A stretch of 64,000 bases of DNA from Symbiodinium microadriaticum (Eukaryota > Sar > Dinophyceae > Suessiales > Symbiodiniaceae). The stretch spans positions 233,212 to 297,211 of the forward strand of contig LSRX01000763.1 of assembly GCA_001939145.1 (NCBI GenBank), written 5' to 3'. Under the pieces are notes generated by a model. That model searched no databases. It worked only from the letters and a program-made list of their open reading frames with translations, and had not been told where the DNA came from. Both the position numbers and the translations under genes were made by a program. The number at the start of each line of letters is the position of its first letter. The first letter of the stretch is position 1. Shown one piece after another: positions 30,001-43,365 of the stretch.

Positions 30001-33000
30001 CAAGCCTTGCCGAAGCCCCCAAAACCCCCACACCCCCAAACCCTAAAAACCCACAAGCTCCGCCGAAACCCCAAAAACCCCCCAAACCCCTAAACCCTGA
30101 ATGTCACTGACAACCCTAAAGCCTAAACCCCTAAACCCGAAACTGCGAGGGTGAAAACCCAAACCCACAAGCCTTGCCGAAGCCCCCAAAACCCCCACAC
30201 CCCCAAACCCTAAAAACCCACAAGCTCCGCCGAAACCCCAAAAACCCCCCAAACCCCTAAACCCTGAATGTCACTGACAACCCTAAAGCCTAAACCCCTA
30301 AACCCGAAACTGCGAGGGTGAAAACCCAAACCCACAAGCCTTGCCGAAGCCCCCAAAACCCCCACACCCCCAAACCCTAAAAACCCACAAGCTCCGCCGA
30401 AACCCCAAAAACCCCCCAAACCCCTAAACCCTGAATGTCACTGACAACCCTAAAGCCTAAACCCCTAAACCCGAAACTGCGAGGGTGAAAACCCAAACCC
30501 ACAAGCCTTGCCGAAGCCCCCAAAACCCCCACACCCCCAAACCCTAAAAACCCACAAGCTCCGCCGAAACCCCAAAAACCCCCCAAACCCCTAAACCCTG
30601 AATGTCACTGACAACCCTAAAGCCTAAACCCCTAAACCCGAAACTGCGAGGGTGAAAACCCAAACCCACAAGCCTTGCCGAAGCCCCCAAAACCCCCACA
30701 CCCCCAAACCCTAAAAACCCACAAGCTCCGCCGAAACCCCAAAAACCCCCCAAACCCCTAAACCCTGAATGTCACTGACAACCCTAAAGCCTAAACCCCT
30801 AAACCCGAAACTGCGAGGGTGAAAACCCAAACCCACAAGCCTTGCCGAAGCCCCCAAAACCCCCACACCCCCAAACCCTAAAAACCCACAAGCTCCGCCG
30901 AAACCCCAAAAACCCCCCAAACCCCTAAACCCTGAATGTCACTGACAACCCTAAAGCCTAAACCCCTAAACCCGAAACTGCGAGGGTGAAAACCCAAACC
31001 CACAAGCCTTGCCGAAGCCCCCAAAACCCCCACACCCCCAAACCCTAAAAACCCACAAGCTCCGCCGAAACCCCAAAAACCCCCCAAACCCCTAAACCCT
31101 GAATGTCACTGACAACCCTAAAGCCTAAACCCCTAAACCCGAAACTGCGAGGGTGAAAACCCAAACCCACAAGCCTTGCCGAAGCCCCCAAAACCCCCAC
31201 ACCCCCAAACCCTAAAAACCCACAAGCTCCGCCGAAACCCCAAAAACCCCCCAAACCCCTAAACCCTGAATGTCACTGACAACCCTAAAGCCTAAACCCC
31301 TAAACCCGAAACTGCGAGGGTGAAAACCCAAACCCACAAGCCTTGCCGAAGCCCCCAAAACCCCCACACCCCCAAACCCTAAAAACCCACAAGCTCCGCC
31401 GAAACCCCAAAAACCCCCCAAACCCCTAAACCCTGAATGTCACTGACAACCCTAAAGCCTAAACCCCTAAACCCGAAACTGCGAGGGTGAAAACCCAAAC
31501 CCACAAGCCTTGCCGAAGCCCCCAAAACCCCCACACCCCCAAACCCTAAAAACCCACAAGCTCCGCCGAAACCCCAAAAACCCCCCAAACCCCTAAACCC
31601 TGAATGTCACTGACAACCCTAAAGCCTAAACCCCTAAACCCGAAACTGCGAGGGTGAAAACCCAAACCCACAAGCCTTGCCGAAGCCCCCAAAACCCCCA
31701 CACCCCCAAACCCTAAAAACCCACAAGCTCCGCCGAAACCCCAAAAACCCCCCAAACCCCTAAACCCTGAATGTCACTGACAACCCTAAAGCCTAAACCC
31801 CTAAACCCGAAACTGCGAGGGTGAAAACCCAAACCCACAAGCCTTGCCGAAGCCCCCAAAACCCCCACACCCCCAAACCCTAAAAACCCACAAGCTCCGC
31901 CGAAACCCCAAAAACCCCCCAAACCCCTAAACCCTGAATGTCACTGACAACCCTAAAGCCTAAACCCCTAAACCCGAAACTGCGAGGGTGAAAACCCAAA
32001 CCCACAAGCCTTGCCGAAGCCCCCAAAACCCCCACACCCCCAAACCCTAAAAACCCACAAGCTCCGCCGAAACCCCAAAAACCCCCCAAACCCCTAAACC
32101 CTGAATGTCACTGACAACCCTAAAGCCTAAACCCCTAAACCCGAAACTGCGAGGGTGAAAACCCAAACCCACAAGCCTTGCCGAAGCCCCCAAAACCCCC
32201 ACACCCCCAAACCCTAAAAACCCACAAGCTCCGCCGAAACCCCAAAAACCCCCCAAACCCCTAAACCCTGAATGTCACTGACAACCCTAAAGCCTAAACC
32301 CCTAAACCCGAAACTGCGAGGGTGAAAACCCAAACCCACAAGCCTTGCCGAAGCCCCCAAAACCCCCACACCCCCAAACCCTAAAAACCCACAAGCTCCG
32401 CCGAAACCCCAAAAACCCCCCAAACCCCTAAACCCTGAATGTCACTGACAACCCTAAAGCCTAAACCCCTAAACCCGAAACTGCGAGGGTGAAAACCCAA
32501 ACCCACAAGCCTTGCCGAAGCCCCCAAAACCCCCACACCCCCAAACCCTAAAAACCCACAAGCTCCGCCGAAACCCCAAAAACCCCCCAAACCCCTAAAC
32601 CCTGAATGTCACTGACAACCCTAAAGCCTAAACCCCTAAACCCGAAACTGCGAGGGTGAAAACCCAAACCCACAAGCCTTGCCGAAGCCCCCAAAACCCC
32701 CACACCCCCAAACCCTAAAAACCCACAAGCTCCGCCGAAACCCCAAAAACCCCCCAAACCCCTAAACCCTGAATGTCACTGACAACCCTAAAGCCTAAAC
32801 CCCTAAACCCGAAACTGCGAGGGTGAAAACCCAAACCCACAAGCCTTGCCGAAGCCCCCAAAACCCCCACACCCCCAAACCCTAAAAACCCACAAGCTCC
32901 GCCGAAACCCCAAAAACCCCCCAAACCCCTAAACCCTGAATGTCACTGACAACCCTAAAGCCTAAACCCCTAAACCCGAAACTGCGAGGGTGAAAACCCA

Positions 33001-36000
33001 AACCCACAAGCCTTGCCGAAGCCCCCAAAACCCCCACACCCCCAAACCCTAAAAACCCACAAGCTCCGCCGAAACCCCAAAAACCCCCCAAACCCCTAAA
33101 CCCTGAATGTCACTGACAACCCTAAAGCCTAAACCCCTAAACCCGAAACTGCGAGGGTGAAAACCCAAACCCACAAGCCTTGCCGAAGCCCCCAAAACCC
33201 CCACACCCCCAAACCCTAAAAACCCACAAGCTCCGCCGAAACCCCAAAAACCCCCCAAACCCCTAAACCCTGAATGTCACTGACAACCCTAAAGCCTAAA
33301 CCCCTAAACCCGAAACTGCGAGGGTGAAAACCCAAACCCACAAGCCTTGCCGAAGCCCCCAAAACCCCCACACCCCCAAACCCTAAAAACCCACAAGCTC
33401 CGCCGAAACCCCAAAAACCCCCCAAACCCCTAAACCCTGAATGTCACTGACAACCCTAAAGCCTAAACCCCTAAACCCGAAACTGCGAGGGTGAAAACCC
33501 AAACCCACAAGCCTTGCCGAAGCCCCCAAAACCCCCACACCCCCAAACCCTAAAAACCCACAAGCTCCGCCGAAACCCCAAAAACCCCCCAAACCCCTAA
33601 ACCCTGAATGTCACTGACAACCCTAAAGCCTAAACCCCTAAACCCGAAACTGCGAGGGTGAAAACCCAAACCCACAAGCCTTGCCGAAGCCCCCAAAACC
33701 CCCACACCCCCAAACCCTAAAAACCCACAAGCTCCGCCGAAACCCCAAAAACCCCCCAAACCCCTAAACCCTGAATGTCACTGACAACCCTAAAGCCTAA
33801 ACCCCTAAACCCGAAACTGCGAGGGTGAAAACCCAAACCCACAAGCCTTGCCGAAGCCCCCAAAACCCCCACACCCCCAAACCCTAAAAACCCACAAGCT
33901 CCGCCGAAACCCCAAAAACCCCCCAAACCCCTAAACCCTGAATGTCACTGACAACCCTAAAGCCTAAACCCCTAAACCCGAAACTGCGAGGGTGAAAACC
34001 CAAACCCACAAGCCTTGCCGAAGCCCCCAAAACCCCCACACCCCCAAACCCTAAAAACCCACAAGCTCCGCCGAAACCCCAAAAACCCCCCAAACCCCTA
34101 AACCCTGAATGTCACTGACAACCCTAAAGCCTAAACCCCTAAACCCGAAACTGCGAGGGTGAAAACCCAAACCCACAAGCCTTGCCGAAGCCCCCAAAAC
34201 CCCCACACCCCCAAACCCTAAAAACCCACAAGCTCCGCCGAAACCCCAAAAACCCCCCAAACCCCTAAACCCTGAATGTCACTGACAACCCTAAAGCCTA
34301 AACCCCTAAACCCGAAACTGCGAGGGTGAAAACCCAAACCCACAAGCCTTGCCGAAGCCCCCAAAACCCCCACACCCCCAAACCCTAAAAACCCACAAGC
34401 TCCGCCGAAACCCCAAAAACCCCCCAAACCCCTAAACCCTGAATGTCACTGACAACCCTAAAGCCTAAACCCCTAAACCCGAAACTGCGAGGGTGAAAAC
34501 CCAAACCCACAAGCCTTGCCGAAGCCCCCAAAACCCCCACACCCCCAAACCCTAAAAACCCACAAGCTCCGCCGAAACCCCAAAAACCCCCCAAACCCCT
34601 AAACCCTGAATGTCACTGACAACCCTAAAGCCTAAACCCCTAAACCCGAAACTGCGAGGGTGAAAACCCAAACCCACAAGCCTTGCCGAAGCCCCCAAAA
34701 CCCCCACACCCCCAAACCCTAAAAACCCACAAGCTCCGCCGAAACCCCAAAAACCCCCCAAACCCCTAAACCCTGAATGTCACTGACAACCCTAAAGCCT
34801 AAACCCCTAAACCCGAAACTGCGAGGGTGAAAACCCAAACCCACAAGCCTTGCCGAAGCCCCCAAAACCCCCACACCCCCAAACCCTAAAAACCCACAAG
34901 CTCCGCCGAAACCCCAAAAACCCCCCAAACCCCTAAACCCTGAATGTCACTGACAACCCTAAAGCCTAAACCCCTAAACCCGAAACTGCGAGGGTGAAAA
35001 CCCAAACCCACAAGCCTTGCCGAAGCCCCCAAAACCCCCACACCCCCAAACCCTAAAAACCCACAAGCTCCGCCGAAACCCCAAAAACCCCCCAAACCCC
35101 TAAACCCTGAATGTCACTGACAACCCTAAAGCCTAAACCCCTAAACCCGAAACTGCGAGGGTGAAAACCCAAACCCACAAGCCTTGCCGAAGCCCCCAAA
35201 ACCCCCACACCCCCAAACCCTAAAAACCCACAAGCTCCGCCGAAACCCCAAAAACCCCCCAAACCCCTAAACCCTGAATGTCACTGACAACCCTAAAGCC
35301 TAAACCCCTAAACCCGAAACTGCGAGGGTGAAAACCCAAACCCACAAGCCTTGCCGAAGCCCCCAAAACCCCCACACCCCCAAACCCTAAAAACCCACAA
35401 GCTCCGCCGAAACCCCAAAAACCCCCCAAACCCCTAAACCCTGAATGTCACTGACAACCCTAAAGCCTAAACCCCTAAACCCGAAACTGCGAGGGTGAAA
35501 ACCCAAACCCACAAGCCTTGCCGAAGCCCCCAAAACCCCCACACCCCCAAACCCTAAAAACCCACAAGCTCCGCCGAAACCCCAAAAACCCCCCAAACCC
35601 CTAAACCCTGAATGTCACTGACAACCCTAAAGCCTAAACCCCTAAACCCGAAACTGCGAGGGTGAAAACCCAAACCCACAAGCCTTGCCGAAGCCCCCAA
35701 AACCCCCACACCCCCAAACCCTAAAAACCCACAAGCTCCGCCGAAACCCCAAAAACCCCCCAAACCCCTAAACCCTGAATGTCACTGACAACCCTAAAGC
35801 CTAAACCCCTAAACCCGAAACTGCGAGGGTGAAAACCCAAACCCACAAGCCTTGCCGAAGCCCCCAAAACCCCCACACCCCCAAACCCTAAAAACCCACA
35901 AGCTCCGCCGAAACCCCAAAAACCCCCCAAACCCCTAAACCCTGAATGTCACTGACAACCCTAAAGCCTAAACCCCTAAACCCGAAACTGCGAGGGTGAA

Positions 36001-39000
36001 AACCCAAACCCACAAGCCTTGCCGAAGCCCCCAAAACCCCCACACCCCCAAACCCTAAAAACCCACAAGCTCCGCCGAAACCCCAAAAACCCCCCAAACC
36101 CCTAAACCCTGAATGTCACTGACAACCCTAAAGCCTAAACCCCTAAACCCGAAACTGCGAGGGTGAAAACCCAAACCCACAAGCCTTGCCGAAGCCCCCA
36201 AAACCCCCACACCCCCAAACCCTAAAAACCCACAAGCTCCGCCGAAACCCCAAAAACCCCCCAAACCCCTAAACCCTGAATGTCACTGACAACCCTAAAG
36301 CCTAAACCCCTAAACCCGAAACTGCGAGGGTGAAAACCCAAACCCACAAGCCTTGCCGAAGCCCCCAAAACCCCCACACCCCCAAACCCTAAAAACCCAC
36401 AAGCTCCGCCGAAACCCCAAAAACCCCCCAAACCCCTAAACCCTGAATGTCACTGACAACCCTAAAGCCTAAACCCCTAAACCCGAAACTGCGAGGGTGA
36501 AAACCCAAACCCACAAGCCTTGCCGAAGCCCCCAAAACCCCCACACCCCCAAACCCTAAAAACCCACAAGCTCCGCCGAAACCCCAAAAACCCCCCAAAC
36601 CCCTAAACCCTGAATGTCACTGACAACCCTAAAGCCTAAACCCCTAAACCCGAAACTGCGAGGGTGAAAACCCAAACCCACAAGCCTTGCCGAAGCCCCC
36701 AAAACCCCCACACCCCCAAACCCTAAAAACCCACAAGCTCCGCCGAAACCCCAAAAACCCCCCAAACCCCTAAACCCTGAATGTCACTGACAACCCTAAA
36801 GCCTAAACCCCTAAACCCGAAACTGCGAGGGTGAAAACCCAAACCCACAAGCCTTGCCGAAGCCCCCAAAACCCCCACACCCCCAAACCCTAAAAACCCA
36901 CAAGCTCCGCCGAAACCCCAAAAACCCCCCAAACCCCTAAACCCTGAATGTCACTGACAACCCTAAAGCCTAAACCCCTAAACCCGAAACTGCGAGGGTG
37001 AAAACCCAAACCCACAAGCCTTGCCGAAGCCCCCAAAACCCCCACACCCCCAAACCCTAAAAACCCACAAGCTCCGCCGAAACCCCAAAAACCCCCCAAA
37101 CCCCTAAACCCTGAATGTCACTGACAACCCTAAAGCCTAAACCCCTAAACCCGAAACTGCGAGGGTGAAAACCCAAACCCACAAGCCTTGCCGAAGCCCC
37201 CAAAACCCCCACACCCCCAAACCCTAAAAACCCACAAGCTCCGCCGAAACCCCAAAAACCCCCCAAACCCCTAAACCCTGAATGTCACTGACAACCCTAA
37301 AGCCTAAACCCCTAAACCCGAAACTGCGAGGGTGAAAACCCAAACCCACAAGCCTTGCCGAAGCCCCCAAAACCCCCACACCCCCAAACCCTAAAAACCC
37401 ACAAGCTCCGCCGAAACCCCAAAAACCCCCCAAACCCCTAAACCCTGAATGTCACTGACAACCCTAAAGCCTAAACCCCTAAACCCGAAACTGCGAGGGT
37501 GAAAACCCAAACCCACAAGCCTTGCCGAAGCCCCCAAAACCCCCACACCCCCAAACCCTAAAAACCCACAAGCTCCGCCGAAACCCCAAAAACCCCCCAA
37601 ACCCCTAAACCCTGAATGTCACTGACAACCCTAAAGCCTAAACCCCTAAACCCGAAACTGCGAGGGTGAAAACCCAAACCCACAAGCCTTGCCGAAGCCC
37701 CCAAAACCCCCACACCCCCAAACCCTAAAAACCCACAAGCTCCGCCGAAACCCCAAAAACCCCCCAAACCCCTAAACCCTGAATGTCACTGACAACCCTA
37801 AAGCCTAAACCCCTAAACCCGAAACTGCGAGGGTGAAAACCCAAACCCACAAGCCTTGCCGAAGCCCCCAAAACCCCCACACCCCCAAACCCTAAAAACC
37901 CACAAGCTCCGCCGAAACCCCAAAAACCCCCCAAACCCCTAAACCCTGAATGTCACTGACAACCCTAAAGCCTAAACCCCTAAACCCGAAACTGCGAGGG
38001 TGAAAACCCAAACCCACAAGCCTTGCCGAAGCCCCCAAAACCCCCACACCCCCAAACCCTAAAAACCCACAAGCTCCGCCGAAACCCCAAAAACCCCCCA
38101 AACCCCTAAACCCTGAATGTCACTGACAACCCTAAAGCCTAAACCCCTAAACCCGAAACTGCGAGGGTGAAAACCCAAACCCACAAGCCTTGCCGAAGCC
38201 CCCAAAACCCCCACACCCCCAAACCCTAAAAACCCACAAGCTCCGCCGAAACCCCAAAAACCCCCCAAACCCCTAAACCCTGAATGTCACTGACAACCCT
38301 AAAGCCTAAACCCCTAAACCCGAAACTGCGAGGGTGAAAACCCAAACCCACAAGCCTTGCCGAAGCCCCCAAAACCCCCACACCCCCAAACCCTAAAAAC
38401 CCACAAGCTCCGCCGAAACCCCAAAAACCCCCCAAACCCCTAAACCCTGAATGTCACTGACAACCCTAAAGCCTAAACCCCTAAACCCGAAACTGCGAGG
38501 GTGAAAACCCAAACCCACAAGCCTTGCCGAAGCCCCCAAAACCCCCACACCCCCAAACCCTAAAAACCCACAAGCTCCGCCGAAACCCCAAAAACCCCCC
38601 AAACCCCTAAACCCTGAATGTCACTGACAACCCTAAAGCCTAAACCCCTAAACCCGAAACTGCGAGGGTGAAAACCCAAACCCACAAGCCTTGCCGAAGC
38701 CCCCAAAACCCCCACACCCCCAAACCCTAAAAACCCACAAGCTCCGCCGAAACCCCAAAAACCCCCCAAACCCCTAAACCCTGAATGTCACTGACAACCC
38801 TAAAGCCTAAACCCCTAAACCCGAAACTGCGAGGGTGAAAACCCAAACCCACAAGCCTTGCCGAAGCCCCCAAAACCCCCACACCCCCAAACCCTAAAAA
38901 CCCACAAGCTCCGCCGAAACCCCAAAAACCCCCCAAACCCCTAAACCCTGAATGTCACTGACAACCCTAAAGCCTAAACCCCTAAACCCGAAACTGCGAG

Positions 39001-42000
39001 GGTGAAAACCCAAACCCACAAGCCTTGCCGAAGCCCCCAAAACCCCCACACCCCCAAACCCTAAAAACCCACAAGCTCCGCCGAAACCCCAAAAACCCCC
39101 CAAACCCCTAAACCCTGAATGTCACTGACAACCCTAAAGCCTAAACCCCTAAACCCGAAACTGCGAGGGTGAAAACCCAAACCCACAAGCCTTGCCGAAG
39201 CCCCCAAAACCCCCACACCCCCAAACCCTAAAAACCCACAAGCTCCGCCGAAACCCCAAAAACCCCCCAAACCCCTAAACCCTGAATGTCACTGACAACC
39301 CTAAAGCCTAAACCCCTAAACCCGAAACTGCGAGGGTGAAAACCCAAACCCACAAGCCTTGCCGAAGCCCCCAAAACCCCCACACCCCCAAACCCTAAAA
39401 ACCCACAAGCTCCGCCGAAACCCCAAAAACCCCCCAAACCCCTAAACCCTGAATGTCACTGACAACCCTAAAGCCTAAACCCCTAAACCCGAAACTGCGA
39501 GGGTGAAAACCCAAACCCACAAGCCTTGCCGAAGCCCCCAAAACCCCCACACCCCCAAACCCTAAAAACCCACAAGCTCCGCCGAAACCCCAAAAACCCC
39601 CCAAACCCCTAAACCCTGAATGTCACTGACAACCCTAAAGCCTAAACCCCTAAACCCGAAACTGCGAGGGTGAAAACCCAAACCCACAAGCCTTGCCGAA
39701 GCCCCCAAAACCCCCACACCCCCAAACCCTAAAAACCCACAAGCTCCGCCGAAACCCCAAAAACCCCCCAAACCCCTAAACCCTGAATGTCACTGACAAC
39801 CCTAAAGCCTAAACCCCTAAACCCGAAACTGCGAGGGTGAAAACCCAAACCCACAAGCCTTGCCGAAGCCCCCAAAACCCCCACACCCCCAAACCCTAAA
39901 AACCCACAAGCTCCGCCGAAACCCCAAAAACCCCCCAAACCCCTAAACCCTGAATGTCACTGACAACCCTAAAGCCTAAACCCCTAAACCCGAAACTGCG
40001 AGGGTGAAAACCCAAACCCACAAGCCTTGCCGAAGCCCCCAAAACCCCCACACCCCCAAACCCTAAAAACCCACAAGCTCCGCCGAAACCCCAAAAACCC
40101 CCCAAACCCCTAAACCCTGAATGTCACTGACAACCCTAAAGCCTAAACCCCTAAACCCGAAACTGCGAGGGTGAAAACCCAAACCCACAAGCCTTGCCGA
40201 AGCCCCCAAAACCCCCACACCCCCAAACCCTAAAAACCCACAAGCTCCGCCGAAACCCCAAAAACCCCCCAAACCCCTAAACCCTGAATGTCACTGACAA
40301 CCCTAAAGCCTAAACCCCTAAACCCGAAACTGCGAGGGTGAAAACCCAAACCCACAAGCCTTGCCGAAGCCCCCAAAACCCCCACACCCCCAAACCCTAA
40401 AAACCCACAAGCTCCGCCGAAACCCCAAAAACCCCCCAAACCCCTAAACCCTGAATGTCACTGACAACCCTAAAGCCTAAACCCCTAAACCCGAAACTGC
40501 GAGGGTGAAAACCCAAACCCACAAGCCTTGCCGAAGCCCCCAAAACCCCCACACCCCCAAACCCTAAAAACCCACAAGCTCCGCCGAAACCCCAAAAACC
40601 CCCCAAACCCCTAAACCCTGAATGTCACTGACAACCCTAAAGCCTAAACCCCTAAACCCGAAACTGCGAGGGTGAAAACCCAAACCCACAAGCCTTGCCG
40701 AAGCCCCCAAAACCCCCACACCCCCAAACCCTAAAAACCCACAAGCTCCGCCGAAACCCCAAAAACCCCCCAAACCCCTAAACCCTGAATGTCACTGACA
40801 ACCCTAAAGCCTAAACCCCTAAACCCGAAACTGCGAGGGTGAAAACCCAAACCCACAAGCCTTGCCGAAGCCCCCAAAACCCCCACACCCCCAAACCCTA
40901 AAAACCCACAAGCTCCGCCGAAACCCCAAAAACCCCCCAAACCCCTAAACCCTGAATGTCACTGACAACCCTAAAGCCTAAACCCCTAAACCCGAAACTG
41001 CGAGGGTGAAAACCCAAACCCACAAGCCTTGCCGAAGCCCCCAAAACCCCCACACCCCCAAACCCTAAAAACCCACAAGCTCCGCCGAAACCCCAAAAAC
41101 CCCCCAAACCCCTAAACCCTGAATGTCACTGACAACCCTAAAGCCTAAACCCCTAAACCCGAAACTGCGAGGGTGAAAACCCAAACCCACAAGCCTTGCC
41201 GAAGCCCCCAAAACCCCCACACCCCCAAACCCTAAAAACCCACAAGCTCCGCCGAAACCCCAAAAACCCCCCAAACCCCTAAACCCTGAATGTCACTGAC
41301 AACCCTAAAGCCTAAACCCCTAAACCCGAAACTGCGAGGGTGAAAACCCAAACCCACAAGCCTTGCCGAAGCCCCCAAAACCCCCACACCCCCAAACCCT
41401 AAAAACCCACAAGCTCCGCCGAAACCCCAAAAACCCCCCAAACCCCTAAACCCTGAATGTCACTGACAACCCTAAAGCCTAAACCCCTAAACCCGAAACT
41501 GCGAGGGTGAAAACCCAAACCCACAAGCCTTGCCGAAGCCCCCAAAACCCCCACACCCCCAAACCCTAAAAACCCACAAGCTCCGCCGAAACCCCAAAAA
41601 CCCCCCAAACCCCTAAACCCTGAATGTCACTGACAACCCTAAAGCCTAAACCCCTAAACCCGAAACTGCGAGGGTGAAAACCCAAACCCACAAGCCTTGC
41701 CGAAGCCCCCAAAACCCCCACACCCCCAAACCCTAAAAACCCACAAGCTCCGCCGAAACCCCAAAAACCCCCCAAACCCCTAAACCCTGAATGTCACTGA
41801 CAACCCTAAAGCCTAAACCCCTAAACCCGAAACTGCGAGGGTGAAAACCCAAACCCACAAGCCTTGCCGAAGCCCCCAAAACCCCCACACCCCCAAACCC
41901 TAAAAACCCACAAGCTCCGCCGAAACCCCAAAAACCCCCCAAACCCCTAAACCCTGAATGTCACTGACAACCCTAAAGCCTAAACCCCTAAACCCGAAAC

Positions 42001-42330
42001 TGCGAGGGTGAAAACCCAAACCCACAAGCCTTGCCGAAGCCCCCAAAACCCCCACACCCCCAAACCCTAAAAACCCACAAGCTCCGCCGAAACCCCAAAA
42101 ACCCCCCAAACCCCTAAACCCTGAATGTCACTGACAACCCTAAAGCCTAAACCCCTAAACCCGAAACTGCGAGGGTGAAAACCCAAACCCACAAGCCTTG
42201 CCGAAGCCCCCAAAACCCCCACACCCCCAAACCCTAAAAACCCACAAGCTCCGCCGAAACCCCAAAAACCCCCAAACCCCCAAACCCTAAATGCCCCTGA
42301 CAACCCTAAAGCCTAAACCCCTAAACCCGA
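1..42330. repeat. 167-bp telomere-like satellite array (about 253 copies)
   Basis: A tandem array with an exact 167-base period (the word CGCCGAAACCCC recurs at 1, 168, 335 and so on). The plus strand is strongly biased: by hand count about 80% of a monomer is A or C. The monomer is made of degenerate CCCTAAA/CCCCTAAA words broken by short unique pieces such as TGAATGTCACTGAC and CTGCGAGGGTGAAAA. A 69-codon stop-free frame recurs on the minus strand at every 167-base step with the same translation; because 210 bases exceed one period, this covers every base of the unit, so copies are nearly or fully identical. 167 is not a multiple of three, so the frame cannot run on through the array, and these frames are not genes. 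The array continues past the left edge. The last copy loses identity from about 42,274 and is unrecognisable after about 42,330. Confidence 0.97.
42274..42330. repeat. Decayed terminal copy of the 167-bp satellite
   Basis: The last monomer differs from the uniform array. A C is lost from the CCCCCC run, CCCCTAAACCCTGAATGTCA becomes a version ending in AAATGCCCCTGA, and after CCTAAACCCGAA the sequence leaves the consensus. Substitutions at an array edge are expected where unequal exchange no longer homogenises copies. This marks the true right border of the satellite. Confidence 0.85.
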
Positions 42331-42727
42331 ATCCCTAACTGCCCAGGTCTGCACTGCGACCAACGGGTGAGCTGGAAAGCATCTTTTCAGGTCACCCTTT
42401 TTCATCCTGCAAAATATTTGCAGGGTGAAAAGGGATGAGCGGAAAAGATGCGTCACTGGCTACTTGCAGGGTGAAAAGATGCGTCATTGTCGATTTGCTG
42501 TTTGCCTCTTTCTCACTATCGATTGTTGTAATCCTGTATTCCCAGGGTGAAAGTCGTTTGTGGTATCCCCTCAGGCAAACAGTTTCAAGCCCAGTCGAGA
42601 TAGCACAGCTCTGTATATTGGGGACTTAGACAGGGACCCTAGTTTAGAGAACTACCCAAATACCTTCCATCCCCGGTCTCGAAATTCGAGGGCCAGCAAA
42701 GCTACAACCTTCTGTCGACTTGTCGAG
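42331..42727. other. Satellite flank with three CAGGGTGAAA direct repeats
   Basis: Mostly non-repetitive. The word CAGGGTGAAA occurs near 42,421, 42,468 and 42,543; the first two sit beside AAAAGATGCGTCA duplicates (near 42,443 and 42,475). The satellite monomer contains the similar GCGAGGGTGAAAA, so this flank may hold relics of an ancestral unit. A 64-codon frame from 42,435 to 42,629 has no recognisable motif and is not called as a gene. A half copy of a MITE-like element lies at 42,614-42,657. Confidence 0.5.
42614..42657. mobile_element. Solo right half of MITE-like family I
   Basis: The segment from TATATTGGGGAC to TAGAGAACTACCC matches the right half of the family I elements at 55,756, 56,711 and 57,903. 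No left inverted repeat is visible upstream, so this is a truncated copy. Confidence 0.6.
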
Positions 42728-42780
42728 CCCTAAACCTTAACTTAGGGTTTAGGGTTCAGGGTTTTAGGGTTTAGGGTGGG
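42728..42780. repeat. Short telomere-like inverted block (C-rich then G-rich)
   Basis: CCCTAAACCTTAAC is followed at once by several TTTAGGG-type units. The orientation flips within about 15 bases, giving a small inverted arrangement of telomere-type repeats. Confidence 0.8.
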
Positions 42781-43160
42781 CTTAGTAAGCCCATCCATGT
42801 ATCCATCCATCCATCTATCATTGATCTATCCATTCACCACAACCTGCCCACCTACTTACCTACCTACCTACCTACCTACCTACCTACTTACCTACCTACC
42901 TAGATAGACGTACTGACATACAGACAGAGCTGTGCACCTGTCTGTCTATCTATCCATCCATGCTCTATCCACTTATCCGTCTATCTGTTTATCTCTGTGT
43001 GTACCATACATCTATCTATCTGTCTCCCTATCTATCTATCGATCCATCTACCTATCCATCTATCTATCCATCTGTCTGTCTGTCTGTCTATGCATCTATT
43101 TATCCACCTGTCTACCTGTCTACGTATGTGTATGTCTCTTTCTGTCTGCTGCCTACTAGT
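42781..43160. repeat. Tetranucleotide microsatellite tract (CCAT, CCTA, CTAT, CTGT)
   Basis: Imperfect runs of ATCC, then CTAC/CTTAC, then TCTA/TCCA/TCTG units fill the stretch. All overlapping reading frames here translate to Leu/Ser/Tyr/Ile-rich repeats in three frames at once, the signature of a microsatellite rather than a protein. Confidence 0.93.
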
Positions 43161-43275
43161 ACTTGTTTCTCTATGGATCCAAAGGCCCATGGCTTTCTGC
43201 CAGATTCCGACCTCCTTATCCCTTTCATTGTTTCTTCCCTCACCTGCTTCCGATATACCTGTCCATGCAAAACTC

Positions 43276-43350
43276 ATGAACCCATAAACCCCTAAACCCA
43301 TAAACCCATAAACCCTAAACTCTAAACTCTAAACTATAAACTATAAACCC
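43276..43350. repeat. Degenerate CCCTAAA block
   Basis: AACCCATAAACCC, AAACCCTAAAC, AACTCTAAA and AACTATAAA variants follow one another. The units grade from CCCTAAA-like to CTATAAA-like, suggesting local amplification of mutated units. The preceding 43,161-43,275 is non-repetitive with no gene visible. Confidence 0.85.
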
Positions 43351-43365
43351 GACAGGCCTCGGTGT

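Noticed and set aside
1..42303. Hundreds of identical 69-codon minus-strand frames rich in Gly, Phe and Leu
   Set aside because: They are the translation of a 167-bp satellite whose length is not a multiple of three; each ends by running into the next unit in another frame, and the composition follows the G/T-rich strand.
1..42330. CRISPR array
   Set aside because: Repeats are contiguous with no unique spacers and the DNA is eukaryotic in character.
42932..43301. Overlapping plus and minus frames of 75-111 codons
   Set aside because: Translations of CTAT/CCAT/CTGT microsatellites, open in several phases at once.
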